Source: Planctomyces sp. SH-PL62 (GTDB taxonomy: Bacteria; Planctomycetota; Planctomycetia; Planctomycetales; Planctomycetaceae). From it: a stretch of DNA of 64,000 bases. The stretch spans positions 1 through 64,000 of the forward strand of contig CAMDEA010000002.1 in the NCBI GenBank assembly GCA_945893045.1. Reading direction: 5' to 3'. Position 1 is the stretch's first letter, and the number at the start of each line of letters is the position of its first letter. Made by a program: the position numbers and the translations under genes. Below are positions 36,096-44,099 of this stretch, in pieces. Under the pieces are notes generated by a model. The model saw nothing but the letters and a program-made list of their open reading frames with translations, made no database searches and was not told the origin of the DNA.

Positions 36096-37037
36096 ATGAT
36101 GGATGCCCGCCTGTTCGACGTCAGCACGCGCACGCAGATCGAAATCACCGGCCGCGACCGCGTGAAGTTCCTGCACAGCTTCTGCACCAACGACATCAAG
36201 AAGCTGCAACCCGTCCAAGGCTGCGAGGCGTTCGTCACCAACGTGAACGGCAAAGTCCTTGGCCACATCTTTGTGTTCGCCGAACGGGACTCGTTGTGGC
36301 TGGAATCCGTCGCCGGTTCGGCTGCGGCATTGCTGCCGCACTTCGACCGCTACGTCATCACCGAAGACGTCCGCTTTGCTGATCGCTCGTCCGAGTTCGC
36401 GGAGTTGTTGCTCGCCGGCCCGCAATCGACCGAGTTGCTCGAACGGCTCGGCCTGATCGTCGCCGCAGTGCCGCGTTACGGACATCTCGCGAACGGAACC
36501 GCGACGTTGCCGCTGCGAGCCATTCGCCGAGTCGATTGGCTCGACGCGCCAACATGGCTGCTGTCGATCCCGACCGCTCAGCGCGACGAGGTCCAACGCA
36601 CGCTGACACAAGCCGGCGCGCAACGGGCGACTGAAGACGAATTCCACTCGTCACGAATCGCCGCCGGGTTTCCGCTCTACGGCCTCGACATCACCGAGGA
36701 CAACCTCGCTCAAGAAGTCGGCCGGACCGCGCTGGCGATCTCGTTCACAAAGGGCTGCTATCTCGGCCAAGAACCAATCGCCCGCATCGACGCGATGGGA
36801 CACGTCAACCGCCAGTTGTGCCGCGTCGAACTTTCATCGGGGCCGCTGCCAGCTCCCGGCACACCGGTCCTCGATAAGCCGGCTCCAGACGGCAAACAAG
36901 TCGGTGCAATTACTTCGTCCGCTTGGAAGCAACCTGGAGATACTGACAAACCGCTGGCGTTGGCATACCTCCGCAGTGGCTTCGCCAAGACCGGGAGCCA
37001 AGTTCTTGTCGATAGTCACGCCGCAAACGTCCTTTGA
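36096..37037 (+). CDS. ygfZ: YgfZ/GcvT-family folate-binding protein
   Basis: 313 residues. FTKGCYLGQEPIARID holds the YgfZ signature K-G-C-Y-x-G-Q-E with its essential Cys. The N-terminal IEITGRDRVKFLHSFCTNDIKKL matches the GcvT-like folate-binding fold. YgfZ supports maturation or repair of certain Fe-S enzymes with tetrahydrofolate. The start codon follows the rtcB stop without a gap (TAA-ATG), so the two are co-translated. A second ATG directly follows and may be used instead. Confidence 0.9.
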   Translation: MMDARLFDVSTRTQIEITGRDRVKFLHSFCTNDIKKLQPVQGCEAFVTNVNGKVLGHIFVFAERDSLWLESVAGSAAALLPHFDRYVITEDVRFADRSSEFAELLLAGPQSTELLERLGLIVAAVPRYGHLANGTATLPLRAIRRVDWLDAPTWLLSIPTAQRDEVQRTLTQAGAQRATEDEFHSSRIAAGFPLYGLDITEDNLAQEVGRTALAISFTKGCYLGQEPIARIDAMGHVNRQLCRVELSSGPLPAPGTPVLDKPAPDGKQVGAITSSAWKQPGDTDKPLALAYLRSGFAKTGSQVLVDSHAANVL

Positions 37038-37044
37038 GAATGCC

Positions 37045-37260
37045 ATGCAGCGCCGCCGAAAGATTCAGCCAGTCCTGACGATCAGCCGCATCGGCGAAAA
37101 ACCCAGAGACGTCGCCTATTGGCGAACGCAAACGCCACAGGCCCGACTGGCGGCCGTGGAAGAAATCCGTCACGAGTATCACGGATGGAAACCTGGAGCT
37201 GAGCCAAGAATTCAAAAGGTATTACGGATCATTGACCTTCAGTCTTACTCAGTGGACTGA
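37045..37260 (+). CDS. Small antitoxin-like protein without visible partner
   Basis: 71 residues. RDVAYWRTQTPQARLAAVEEIRHEYHGW followed by PRIQKVLRIIDL matches a small protein type with the core YWxxxTPxERLAAVEFLR and RLQRVxRVVE. That type is usually encoded just upstream of a nucleotidyltransferase gene in toxin-antitoxin-like pairs. Here the next 130 nt hold no such partner. It begins 7 nt after the ygfZ stop, so it is probably co-transcribed with rtcB-ygfZ. The family comparison is from memory and the role is inference. Confidence 0.6.
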   Translation: MQRRRKIQPVLTISRIGEKPRDVAYWRTQTPQARLAAVEEIRHEYHGWKPGAEPRIQKVLRIIDLQSYSVD

Positions 37261-37391
37261 GCGTGTTAGCCACACCGCTCACCTCAGACAGAGGTTGGAC
37301 GCTCGCGAGGTACGTTCGCTTGCGATAGCTTGCTCGCCTCGCGCATCGACGTGACGCGCCGCGCCCATCCCGCCATGAGGAGTCTCTCGCC

Positions 37392-38705
37392 ATGACCCAC
37401 TCGCCGAATCCGCAGACTTCGTCGTTCGATCGTCGTGATTTCTTGCAGGTGAGTGCCGCTCTCGGCGCGGGACTGTGGGCATCGGGTGTAACAAAGCTCT
37501 CGGCGGATGATGCGGAAACGCGAAAGCTCAACGTCGGTGTGATGGGCTTGAGCCGCGGACTCGGACATGTCGATGCGCTGCTCAAGATGGCGACCGACAA
37601 GAACGTCGAGATCGCGTATCTTTGCGAGGTCGATGCGAACCGGCTCGAACGAGGCCAGAAGATCGTCACCGACAAGAGCGGTCGGACTCCGCAGGGGGTA
37701 CACGACTTCCGCAAGATGCTGGAAGATCCGACGCTCGATGCGGTCTTCATCGCGACCTGCAATCACTGGCACGCACCGGCGGCGATTCTGGCGTGCTCGG
37801 CCGGCAAACACGTCTACGTCGAGAAGCCCGGCAGCCACAATGCGGCCGAGGGAGAGATGATTGTCGCAGCGGCTCGCAAGAATAAGCGCGTCGTGCAGAT
37901 GGGGAACCAGCGCCGCAGTTGGCCGGTCGTGCAAGAGGCGATCGAGAAGCTCAAGTCCGGCGCGATCGGCAAAGTGATGATGGCTCGCTGCGTTTACAAC
38001 GGCGCTCGCGGCCCGATTGGCAAAGGACTCGTGCAGGCTCCACCCGCGCATCTCGACTACGACCTGTGGCAAGGCCCGGCTCCCGATCGGCCGTATAAGT
38101 CGAACTTGATTCCGTACAACTGGCATTGGCATTGGCATTGGGGCGGCGGTGAGATGGCCAACAACGGCATCCACGGCCTGGATGTCGCGCGCTGGGGTTT
38201 GGGAGTCGATTGCCCATCAACGGTCTCGTTCGTCGGCGGACGCTACGCACACGATGACGATCAAGAGACGCCCGATACCGGCGTCGCCATGTTTCACTTC
38301 GGCGACAAGGCGATCTCGTGGGACGTCAGCAGTTGTCATCCTCGTCGCGGCGAGAATCTGCCGTTCGTCACTTTCTACGGCAGCGAGGGAACGCTGCAAC
38401 TGGAACCGGGCATGCGCATCCTCGACCTGCAAGGCAAAGAGGTGGAGAAGAAGACGAACGACGTCGGCAACGGCGACGTGATTCACATGGGCAACTTTCT
38501 GGACGCGATCCGCACCGGCAAGACGCCGAACTCGGAGATCGCCATCGGCCAGGCGAGCACGCTGTTGTGCCATGTCGCCAACATCGCCTATCGCACCGGC
38601 CACACGCTGCACCTCGATCCGCAGACGAAGAAAATCGTCAACGATGCCGAGGCGATGAAGCTCTGGGGCCGCGAGTACCGCAAAGGGTGGGAGCCGAAAG
38701 TGTGA
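37392..38705 (+). CDS. Gfo/Idh/MocA-family oxidoreductase, exported
   Basis: 437 residues with a twin-arginine signal (FDRRDFLQVSAALGAGLWASG). The NAD(P)-binding half has KLNVGVMGLSRGLGHVDAL and VFIATCNHWHAPAAILACSAGKHVYVEKPGSHN, in which EKP is the family motif. The C-terminal half has GEMANNGIHGLDVARWGLG. NWHWHWHWGGGE, from three tandem TGGCAT repeats, is a family-typical aromatic segment lengthened by one unit. Exported members are abundant in Planctomycetota and act on sugars. GAGGAG lies 9 nt before the ATG. Confidence 0.93.
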   Translation: MTHSPNPQTSSFDRRDFLQVSAALGAGLWASGVTKLSADDAETRKLNVGVMGLSRGLGHVDALLKMATDKNVEIAYLCEVDANRLERGQKIVTDKSGRTPQGVHDFRKMLEDPTLDAVFIATCNHWHAPAAILACSAGKHVYVEKPGSHNAAEGEMIVAAARKNKRVVQMGNQRRSWPVVQEAIEKLKSGAIGKVMMARCVYNGARGPIGKGLVQAPPAHLDYDLWQGPAPDRPYKSNLIPYNWHWHWHWGGGEMANNGIHGLDVARWGLGVDCPSTVSFVGGRYAHDDDQETPDTGVAMFHFGDKAISWDVSSCHPRRGENLPFVTFYGSEGTLQLEPGMRILDLQGKEVEKKTNDVGNGDVIHMGNFLDAIRTGKTPNSEIAIGQASTLLCHVANIAYRTGHTLHLDPQTKKIVNDAEAMKLWGREYRKGWEPKV

Positions 38706-38734
38706 TGCAGCGACTCAAGAGACACGTTGATGAA

Positions 38735-38788
38735 GTAGACGAGTCACTCCGTGACTCGAACATTCCGGCCACAGAGTGACCGGACTAC
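38735..38788. repeat. Palindromic element, family F1
   Basis: GTAGAC head, GAGTCACTCCGTGACTC hairpin, then CCGGCCACAGAGTGACCGG and ACTAC. The right hairpin has compensable mismatches. It fills the gap between the Gfo/Idh/MocA gene and the amidohydrolase. Confidence 0.85.
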
Positions 38789-38830
38789 ATTGGCCACCCA
38801 ATCGAGACCCACTCACCGCAGGAGATTGCC

Positions 38831-39868
38831 ATGTCCGAAACCACCAATCGCAGAGATTTCTTGTCCGCCGCTGGAGTCGCCGCCGCGAGTGTTTGCGTCG
38901 GCTCAGCCATGCCACTGCCGGCTCAAGAACAGAAAAAGAAACAGACGCAGCTCTTGCAGGCGGCACCGAAGAAAGAGGGCACCGTGAATCAGAATGACTT
39001 GGCGATTTGCGACACGCATCAGCATCTGTGGGATTTGACCAAGTTCAAACTGCCGTGGCTGAAGGGTGACGAAGTTCAAAAGATCAACCGCAGCTTTTTG
39101 ATGTCGGACTACCTCAAGCTGATCGGCACGCACAAAGTCGTGAAGACGGTTTACATGGAGGTCAACGTCGATCCGAAGCAACAGACGGCCGAGGCCGAGT
39201 ATGTGCTCGACCTATGCGGCAAGAAGGACAACCCGATGTGCGGCGCGATCATCGGCGGCTCACCGCAGTCGGCCGAGTTCGCGAAGTACATGCAACCGTT
39301 CGCGACGAACGCGCGGATCAACGGCGTGCGGACGGTGCTGCACGATCCCGATCGGCCGAAGGGGATGTGCCTCGAAAAGACATTCGTCGAAAACGTCAAA
39401 CGGCTCGGCGATATGGGCAAGAGTTTTGATCTGTGCATGAGACCGGAGGAGATCGGCGACGGCGCAAAGCTCGGCGAGTTGTGTCCCAAGACGACGCTGG
39501 TCGTCGATCATTGCGGCAACATGCCGGTCCACTCAGAAGACAAAGCCCTGCGCGCAGCGTGGATGAAGGGGATGACAGCCGCGGCCGCTCGGCCGAACAC
39601 GTTCTGCAAGATCTCCGGCATCATCGTCACCGCGAAGCCCGATGCCTGGAAGACGAGCGATCTGGAGCCGAACATCAGCTTCTGCCTGGAAACCTTCGGC
39701 ATCGACCGCTGCTTCTTCGGCGGCGACTGGCCAGTCTGCACGCTCACCGCTCCGCTGGCCGATTGGATTTCCGCGTTCAAGGCAATCGTGAAACACATGC
39801 CGCTCGATTGGCAGAAGAAGTTGTTCCACGACAACGCCGTGCGGGTTTACAAAGTGGCTGCGAAGTGA
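38831..39868 (+). CDS. Amidohydrolase-2 family protein, exported
   Basis: 345 residues with a twin-arginine signal (TNRRDFLSAAGVAAASVCVGSA). CDTHQHLWDL is the HxH metal motif. VDHCGN and the late FFGGDWPVC (Asp) complete the amidohydrolase-2 (TIM-barrel, lactonase-like) pattern. Together with the upstream oxidoreductase it fits oxidation of a sugar to a lactone followed by hydrolysis, though this pairing is inferred. GGAG lies 6 nt before the ATG. Confidence 0.88.
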   Translation: MSETTNRRDFLSAAGVAAASVCVGSAMPLPAQEQKKKQTQLLQAAPKKEGTVNQNDLAICDTHQHLWDLTKFKLPWLKGDEVQKINRSFLMSDYLKLIGTHKVVKTVYMEVNVDPKQQTAEAEYVLDLCGKKDNPMCGAIIGGSPQSAEFAKYMQPFATNARINGVRTVLHDPDRPKGMCLEKTFVENVKRLGDMGKSFDLCMRPEEIGDGAKLGELCPKTTLVVDHCGNMPVHSEDKALRAAWMKGMTAAAARPNTFCKISGIIVTAKPDAWKTSDLEPNISFCLETFGIDRCFFGGDWPVCTLTAPLADWISAFKAIVKHMPLDWQKKLFHDNAVRVYKVAAK

Positions 39869-39895
39869 TGAGTCGGCCAACGGCGAGACGACGCA

Positions 39896-40327
39896 ATGAT
39901 CTTGGAACACGATGCCATCCGCAGCTCGCTGGCCGACGCATGGAGACAATCGCAGCCGGACTCGCCCCAGGCTCACGAAGAAGGAGGGTTCGTCGTTCAG
40001 CGAGACGATGGCTCGCTCTTTGTGATTGGCTGGCCCCGTGGGTTGCAAAACCAAATCCTGGTGCCGGCTCATCAGGGCGGACGATGCGGCAACATGCCGA
40101 TTGTCGCCACGTTTCACACCCATCCGAATTCCGGGGTCGTGTTTCAGCAAGAGCCCAGCTTGACAGACATTCGAGCGGTTCGCGATGACCCGGACCTGTC
40201 GCATCCCGAATACGAAGGGGAGTACGTCATTTCTCGCCGGATGATCTATCGCATTCTTCGTTCAGGCGATGTGATCGCCATCGGCGAGACTCAAAGACTT
40301 TTGGAAAGAACGGACTCGGAGGCTTGA
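39896..40327 (+). CDS. JAB/MPN-like putative metallopeptidase
   Basis: 143 residues. ATFHTHPNSG (His 74, His 76) followed by SLTD (Ser 88, Asp 91), with an upstream Glu pair (HEEGGFVV), gives the E...HxHP...SxxD order of the JAMM motif. The spacing between HxHP and SxxD (10 residues) is longer than in typical JAMM enzymes. Such domains act as zinc isopeptidases or desampylases, or occur as toxin domains. There is no signal peptide. It is followed 3 nt later by a small gene of unknown function. Activity is unproven. Confidence 0.55.
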   Translation: MILEHDAIRSSLADAWRQSQPDSPQAHEEGGFVVQRDDGSLFVIGWPRGLQNQILVPAHQGGRCGNMPIVATFHTHPNSGVVFQQEPSLTDIRAVRDDPDLSHPEYEGEYVISRRMIYRILRSGDVIAIGETQRLLERTDSEA

Positions 40328-40329
40328 TC

Positions 40330-40599
40330 ATGTCGACTGAAACGCTGGAAGAAATTCAGCAAGACAACGTGGCCATGACGGTTGCTCATGCGTTGCAGTT
40401 GGCCAACCGAGCGGCGGTTGCTCAAGGCGTGGACCCGGCGACTTCGATGATCACGATCTCGGCGGAAGCGTCGCTGCCAGCAACTTGGTGGCGAGTTCAT
40501 TATGGACCCCGCGATTATATTTCTCGGCGCGGGGGTGATCTGATCGTGACGGTGGATGCGGCGACTGGACGTGTCGAGCAGGTGCTGCGAGGCCAATAG
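40330..40599 (+). CDS. Small protein paired with the JAB-like gene
   Basis: 89 residues, family not recognised. An N-terminal helix (AMTVAHALQLANRAAVAQG) is followed by strands (MITISAEASLPATWWRVHYG and DLIVTVDAATGRVEQVLRG). The layout suggests a small alpha-beta fold, and DAATGRV is reminiscent of PepSY-like or NTF2-like immunity proteins. It ends in LRGQ. The close spacing to the JAB-like gene suggests a functional pair (enzyme and substrate, or toxin and immunity). The ATG at 40330 is preferred over the TTG two codons earlier. Confidence 0.55.
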   Translation: MSTETLEEIQQDNVAMTVAHALQLANRAAVAQGVDPATSMITISAEASLPATWWRVHYGPRDYISRRGGDLIVTVDAATGRVEQVLRGQ

Positions 40600-40622
40600 C
40601 GCTCGCCAAGAAAGGCGGTTTC

Positions 40623-42812
40623 ATGCGAGTCCCAATGGCGTTCGCCGTTCTAGCAGTCGCGTTGGTTGTGCAGGCCGATGAAACACCGCCGAGCCGATCA
40701 ACGGCGGATCTTGTGGCCGAACTCAAGCCGTCGATCGTGGTCATCACGTTCTCTGGCCGAGACGGCAAGCAAGAAGGACTCGGCACCGGCTTCATCGTTT
40801 CTGAAGACGGGCTGATCGCGACGAACTATCACGTCATTGGCGAGGGACGCCCGATCTCGGTGCAGTTCGCGGACGGGACGAAGCGCGAGGTCATTGAGGT
40901 GCGGGCTTCGGATCGGCAACTTGATCTGGCGATCGTGAAGATCGACCAGAAAGGTTTGAAGCCGCTCGATCTGGGTGATGCGACGAAGGCGAAAGACGGT
41001 CAATCCGTCGTCGCGGTCGGCAACCCGCGTGGGTTGAAGCACAGCGTGGTCGAGGGAGTCATCAGCGGCCAGCGCGAAATTGAAGGGCGGCCGATGCTGC
41101 AACTGGCGATGCCCATCGAGGCGGGGAACAGCGGCGGACCGCTCGTGGATCGCGATGGCCGAGTGCTCGGCATCATCACGCTCAAGTCGCTGGTGACGAA
41201 CAATCTCGGCTTCGCGATCTCAGTGAATTCGCTGAAGCCGTTGTTGGAGAAACCGAACCCGATTCCCATGTCACGCTGGCTGACGATCGGGCAACTCAAC
41301 CCGCGCGATTGGACGACGCTGTTCGGAGCACGCTGGCGACGACGCGAGGGACGCATCGCCGTCGAAGGCTTAGGACAAGGCTTCGGAGGCCGCTCGTTGT
41401 GTCTGTCGAAGCAAGCGGTTCCCGACAAACCGTTCGAGGTCTCTGTCAACGTGAAATTCACGCCGGAGGACGGCGCGGCGGGACTCGTCTTTCACGCGGA
41501 TGGCAACGACAAGCATTACGGGTTCTATCCCAGCAACGGCGGCTTCCGGCTCAGCCGCTTTGACGGGCCGGATGTGTTTCAGTGGCAAGTTCTGAAAGAG
41601 ACCCGCAGCGAGGCGTACAAGCCCAACGATTGGAACGAAATCAAAGTTCGCGTCGAGAAAGAGCGGATCGTCTGCTTCGTGAACGGCACGCAGATCATCG
41701 AATCGACGGACGACGAACTGCGCGGCGGACAAATCGGTCTCGCGAAGTTTCGGCATACCGAAGCGGAGTTTCGTGGCTTCCGCATCGTGTCCGAAAGCGG
41801 CACAAAAACGTCGGCCGAGACGGCCCAGCGGATCGGCGACCTCATCAAGGACATCTCGGCGAAGCAAGCCGCGCCGATGAAGGTGCTCGAACAACTCACG
41901 CCCGATGGAGCGGCGGCCGGAGTGGTTCTGCGCGAGAAGGCGAAGGAACTCGAACAACAGGCCGAGCGACTGCGGCAGCTCGCGACCGACGTACATGTCA
42001 AAAAGGTGCAGGCCGAGTTGCGCAAGCTGGTCGACGACAGAGAGGACGACAAGATCGACCTGCTCGCCGCCGCGTTATGGATCGCCGCGATCGACCACGA
42101 AGAGCTGGACGTCGCCGACTATTGCCAGGAGATCGACGACCTCGCCGCCGAGTTGAAGAAATCATTCCCTGCCGATGCCGATGATGCTGCCAAGTTGGCC
42201 GCGCTCAAGAAATTCTTCTTCGAGGAACTCGGCTTCCACGGCGGACGGACGAACTACTCCGCGAAGGCGAACAGTCATCTCAACGAGGTCATCGACGACC
42301 GCGAGGGAATGCCAATCTCGCTGTCGATCCTCTATATCGAATTCGGCCGACGAGTCGGTTTGAATCTGGTCGGCGTCGGAGTCCCCCGTCAATTCGTTGT
42401 GCGGCATGAGCCGAGAGATGGATCCCCGGCGTTCATCGACGTCTTTGAAGGTGGCGGCACGGTGACTCGGCAGGAGATCGAAGAGCGTCTCCGCAAAAGC
42501 GAGCGGCCGATCGTTGCCCGCGACGAGCACTTCGTCACCGCGAAGCCCCGCGACATCCTGATCCGTGTGATGAGCAACCTGCTGGGGCGCGCGTCGGACG
42601 ATCGGGACGTCGAGTCGATGTTCCATTACTGCGACACGATCCTCACCCTCAACCCGACCTCCGCCGAGCATCGTGCCATGCGGTTCGAGATTTCCGCGTT
42701 CACGAAACGGCTCGACCAAGCCCGCGCGGATGCCGACTGGCTGATCAAGCAGCAGCCTGACGGGATCAATTTGGAACGAGTCGAAGGGATTCGCAATCAG
42801 CTTGGAAAGTGA
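40623..42812 (+). CDS. Trypsin-like protease / LamG-like / SirB1 transglutaminase-like fusion
   Basis: 729 residues with a signal peptide. Residues about 30-210 are an HtrA-type protease with the triad ATNYHVI (His), DLAIVKI (Asp) and GNSGGPL (Ser). Residues about 225-395 resemble a LamG-like / 3-keto-disaccharide-hydrolase-type beta-sandwich (AAGLVFHADGNDKHYGFY, WNEIKVRVEKERIVCFVNG). After a coiled-coil-like linker (KELEQQAERLRQLATDVHVKKVQ) comes a SirB1-type domain (NSHLNEVIDDREGMPISLSI) with a C-terminal TPR-like part. Where SirB1 proteins often read PGHFLVR, this one has PRQFVVR, so the His is missing. AAAGGCGG precedes the ATG. Confidence 0.83.
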   Translation: MRVPMAFAVLAVALVVQADETPPSRSTADLVAELKPSIVVITFSGRDGKQEGLGTGFIVSEDGLIATNYHVIGEGRPISVQFADGTKREVIEVRASDRQLDLAIVKIDQKGLKPLDLGDATKAKDGQSVVAVGNPRGLKHSVVEGVISGQREIEGRPMLQLAMPIEAGNSGGPLVDRDGRVLGIITLKSLVTNNLGFAISVNSLKPLLEKPNPIPMSRWLTIGQLNPRDWTTLFGARWRRREGRIAVEGLGQGFGGRSLCLSKQAVPDKPFEVSVNVKFTPEDGAAGLVFHADGNDKHYGFYPSNGGFRLSRFDGPDVFQWQVLKETRSEAYKPNDWNEIKVRVEKERIVCFVNGTQIIESTDDELRGGQIGLAKFRHTEAEFRGFRIVSESGTKTSAETAQRIGDLIKDISAKQAAPMKVLEQLTPDGAAAGVVLREKAKELEQQAERLRQLATDVHVKKVQAELRKLVDDREDDKIDLLAAALWIAAIDHEELDVADYCQEIDDLAAELKKSFPADADDAAKLAALKKFFFEELGFHGGRTNYSAKANSHLNEVIDDREGMPISLSILYIEFGRRVGLNLVGVGVPRQFVVRHEPRDGSPAFIDVFEGGGTVTRQEIEERLRKSERPIVARDEHFVTAKPRDILIRVMSNLLGRASDDRDVESMFHYCDTILTLNPTSAEHRAMRFEISAFTKRLDQARADADWLIKQQPDGINLERVEGIRNQLGK

Positions 42813-42821
42813 CCGGCACCC

Positions 42822-42897
42822 TGAGCGGCACGGCGCTAGCCGCCGGTGAATCGCACGGTTCACCCATCCTCACCGGCGGCTAGCGCCGTGCCGCTCA
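42822..42897. repeat. REP element pair, family F3 (cognate to the RAYT at 55132)
   Basis: 76 nt with perfect 27-bp outer arms starting TGAGCGGCACGGCGCTAGCC. It is identical in arms and length to the element at 55606. The inner TCA on its right half is the stop codon of the CFA-type gene. Confidence 0.93.
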
Positions 42898-43985
42898 AGC
42901 AGCGCATGTGTGACGAACCATTCCTCGCCGTTGGCGTAGCCGAACAACTCGGCGACGGCGAGGAAGAACATTCGCCAGCGATGGAACCAGCGACGAGCCT
43001 CCGCGCGGCCGTAGCACGATTCGAGAATCGGCATGACCTCGCGGTGCCGCGCGTCGAGATTCTTGAGCCACGCTTCCGAGGTGCGTTGATAGTGCTGGCC
43101 GTTCCAGCGCCATTGCTGCGTGACCTTCAAGTGTTGGTCGAATCGCCGCAGCAGATGCTCGCTGGGCATGATGCCGCCGGTGAAGAAATAGCGGCCCATC
43201 CAATTCGCGTCTCCGTCCGTCTCGAACGGATACGCGAAGCGACGATGACAGAAGATGTGGATGAAGAGCTTGCCATCCGGCCGCAGCCAGCCGGAGATCC
43301 GTTCCAGCAGCTTCGCGTAATTCCGCATGTGCTCGAACATTTCGACAGAGATGACGCGATCGAAGTGGGGCAGGTTTTCAATCTGCCCGGCCGCGTTTCG
43401 TGTTGGCTGGCCGGGCAGGTTGGAAACCTGCCCCACGTCGAAGTCATTCATGTCCGCCGTGATGATCCGCAGATTCGTCAACCCGCGAGTAGCCGCCTCC
43501 GCCTCGATGAATCGCCGTTGCGGCGCGGAGTTCGATACGGCGGTGACGCGGCTGCGCGGATATCGCTCGGCCATCCACAGCGACAGCGAACCCCAGCCGC
43601 AGCCGAGTTCCAAGATGTCTTGGCCGTCGGCCAGTTGTGCCCGCTCGCAGGTGATCGCCAGCGCGGAATCCTCGGCGTCGGCCAGCAAAGAGGACTCATC
43701 CGGGAAGAAGCAACTGCTGTATTTTCGGCGCGGCCCCAAGACGGCCGCGAAGAACTCTGGCGGCAACTCGTAGTGCTGTTCGTTGGCTTTGTCCGGGACG
43801 GGAGCGACCGGCCCGGCGACCATCGACGCGACGAACGCTTGCAGCGCCCGTTCGTTGGCGATGTCGTTGCCGCGATCCGAGTCTCGCAAGCGTTGCTCGC
43901 ACAGTCGTCGAATGGCGGAGCGTGTGAAACCGTCAGGGATCAGACCGCGCTCGACAGCGTCGAGGCTCAGGGACAACAGGCTCAT
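42870..43985 (-). CDS. CFA-type SAM-dependent methyltransferase, copy 1
   Basis: 371 residues. ILELGCGWGSLSLWMAERYP is the SAM-binding motif, FDRVISVEMFEHMRNYAKLLERI is typical of cyclopropane-fatty-acid synthases, and PSEHLLRRF is also conserved. It would methylate unsaturated acyl chains of phospholipids. A translated palindrome (residues about 184-207, VGQVSNLPG...ENLPH) interrupts the loop between ITADMNDF and FDRVISVEM. The C terminus (HGASRR) and stop are supplied by an F3 REP element. It is last in the fatty-acid modification cluster. Confidence 0.9.
   Translation of the reverse strand: MSLLSLSLDAVERGLIPDGFTRSAIRRLCEQRLRDSDRGNDIANERALQAFVASMVAGPVAPVPDKANEQHYELPPEFFAAVLGPRRKYSSCFFPDESSLLADAEDSALAITCERAQLADGQDILELGCGWGSLSLWMAERYPRSRVTAVSNSAPQRRFIEAEAATRGLTNLRIITADMNDFDVGQVSNLPGQPTRNAAGQIENLPHFDRVISVEMFEHMRNYAKLLERISGWLRPDGKLFIHIFCHRRFAYPFETDGDANWMGRYFFTGGIMPSEHLLRRFDQHLKVTQQWRWNGQHYQRTSEAWLKNLDARHREVMPILESCYGRAEARRWFHRWRMFFLAVAELFGYANGEEWFVTHALLERHGASRR
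43365..43436. repeat. Palindromic element, family F5, translated in frame (72 nt)
   Basis: GTGG head with the hairpin GGCAGGTTTTCAATCTGCC, then a right half GGCAGGTTGGAAACCTGCC and CCAC. The length is exactly 24 codons. It is read on the minus strand as VGQVSNLPG...GQIENLPH. Confidence 0.92.
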
Positions 43986-44002
43986 GCGGGGGCTTTCGCT
44001 GA

Positions 44003-44096
44003 GGGGTCGGGTGTGCGAATTTCAGATTTCGCCGTCATCGGTTTGGGAAGTGGGAAATCGTTGGCGGCGAAATCTGAAATTCGCACACCCGACCCC
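44003..44096. repeat. Palindromic element, family F6
   Basis: Perfect 32-bp arms starting GGGGTCGGGTGTGCGAATTT around a 30-nt centre, between the two CFA-type genes. Compare the copy at 47663, which has compensated changes in both arms. Confidence 0.93.
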
Positions 44097-44099
44097 GCG

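Noticed and set aside
38119-38146. Tandem TGGCAT repeats as a possible microsatellite or frameshift switch
   Set aside because: The 6-bp unit keeps the frame whatever its number and encodes HWHWHW, an aromatic segment usual in this oxidoreductase family.
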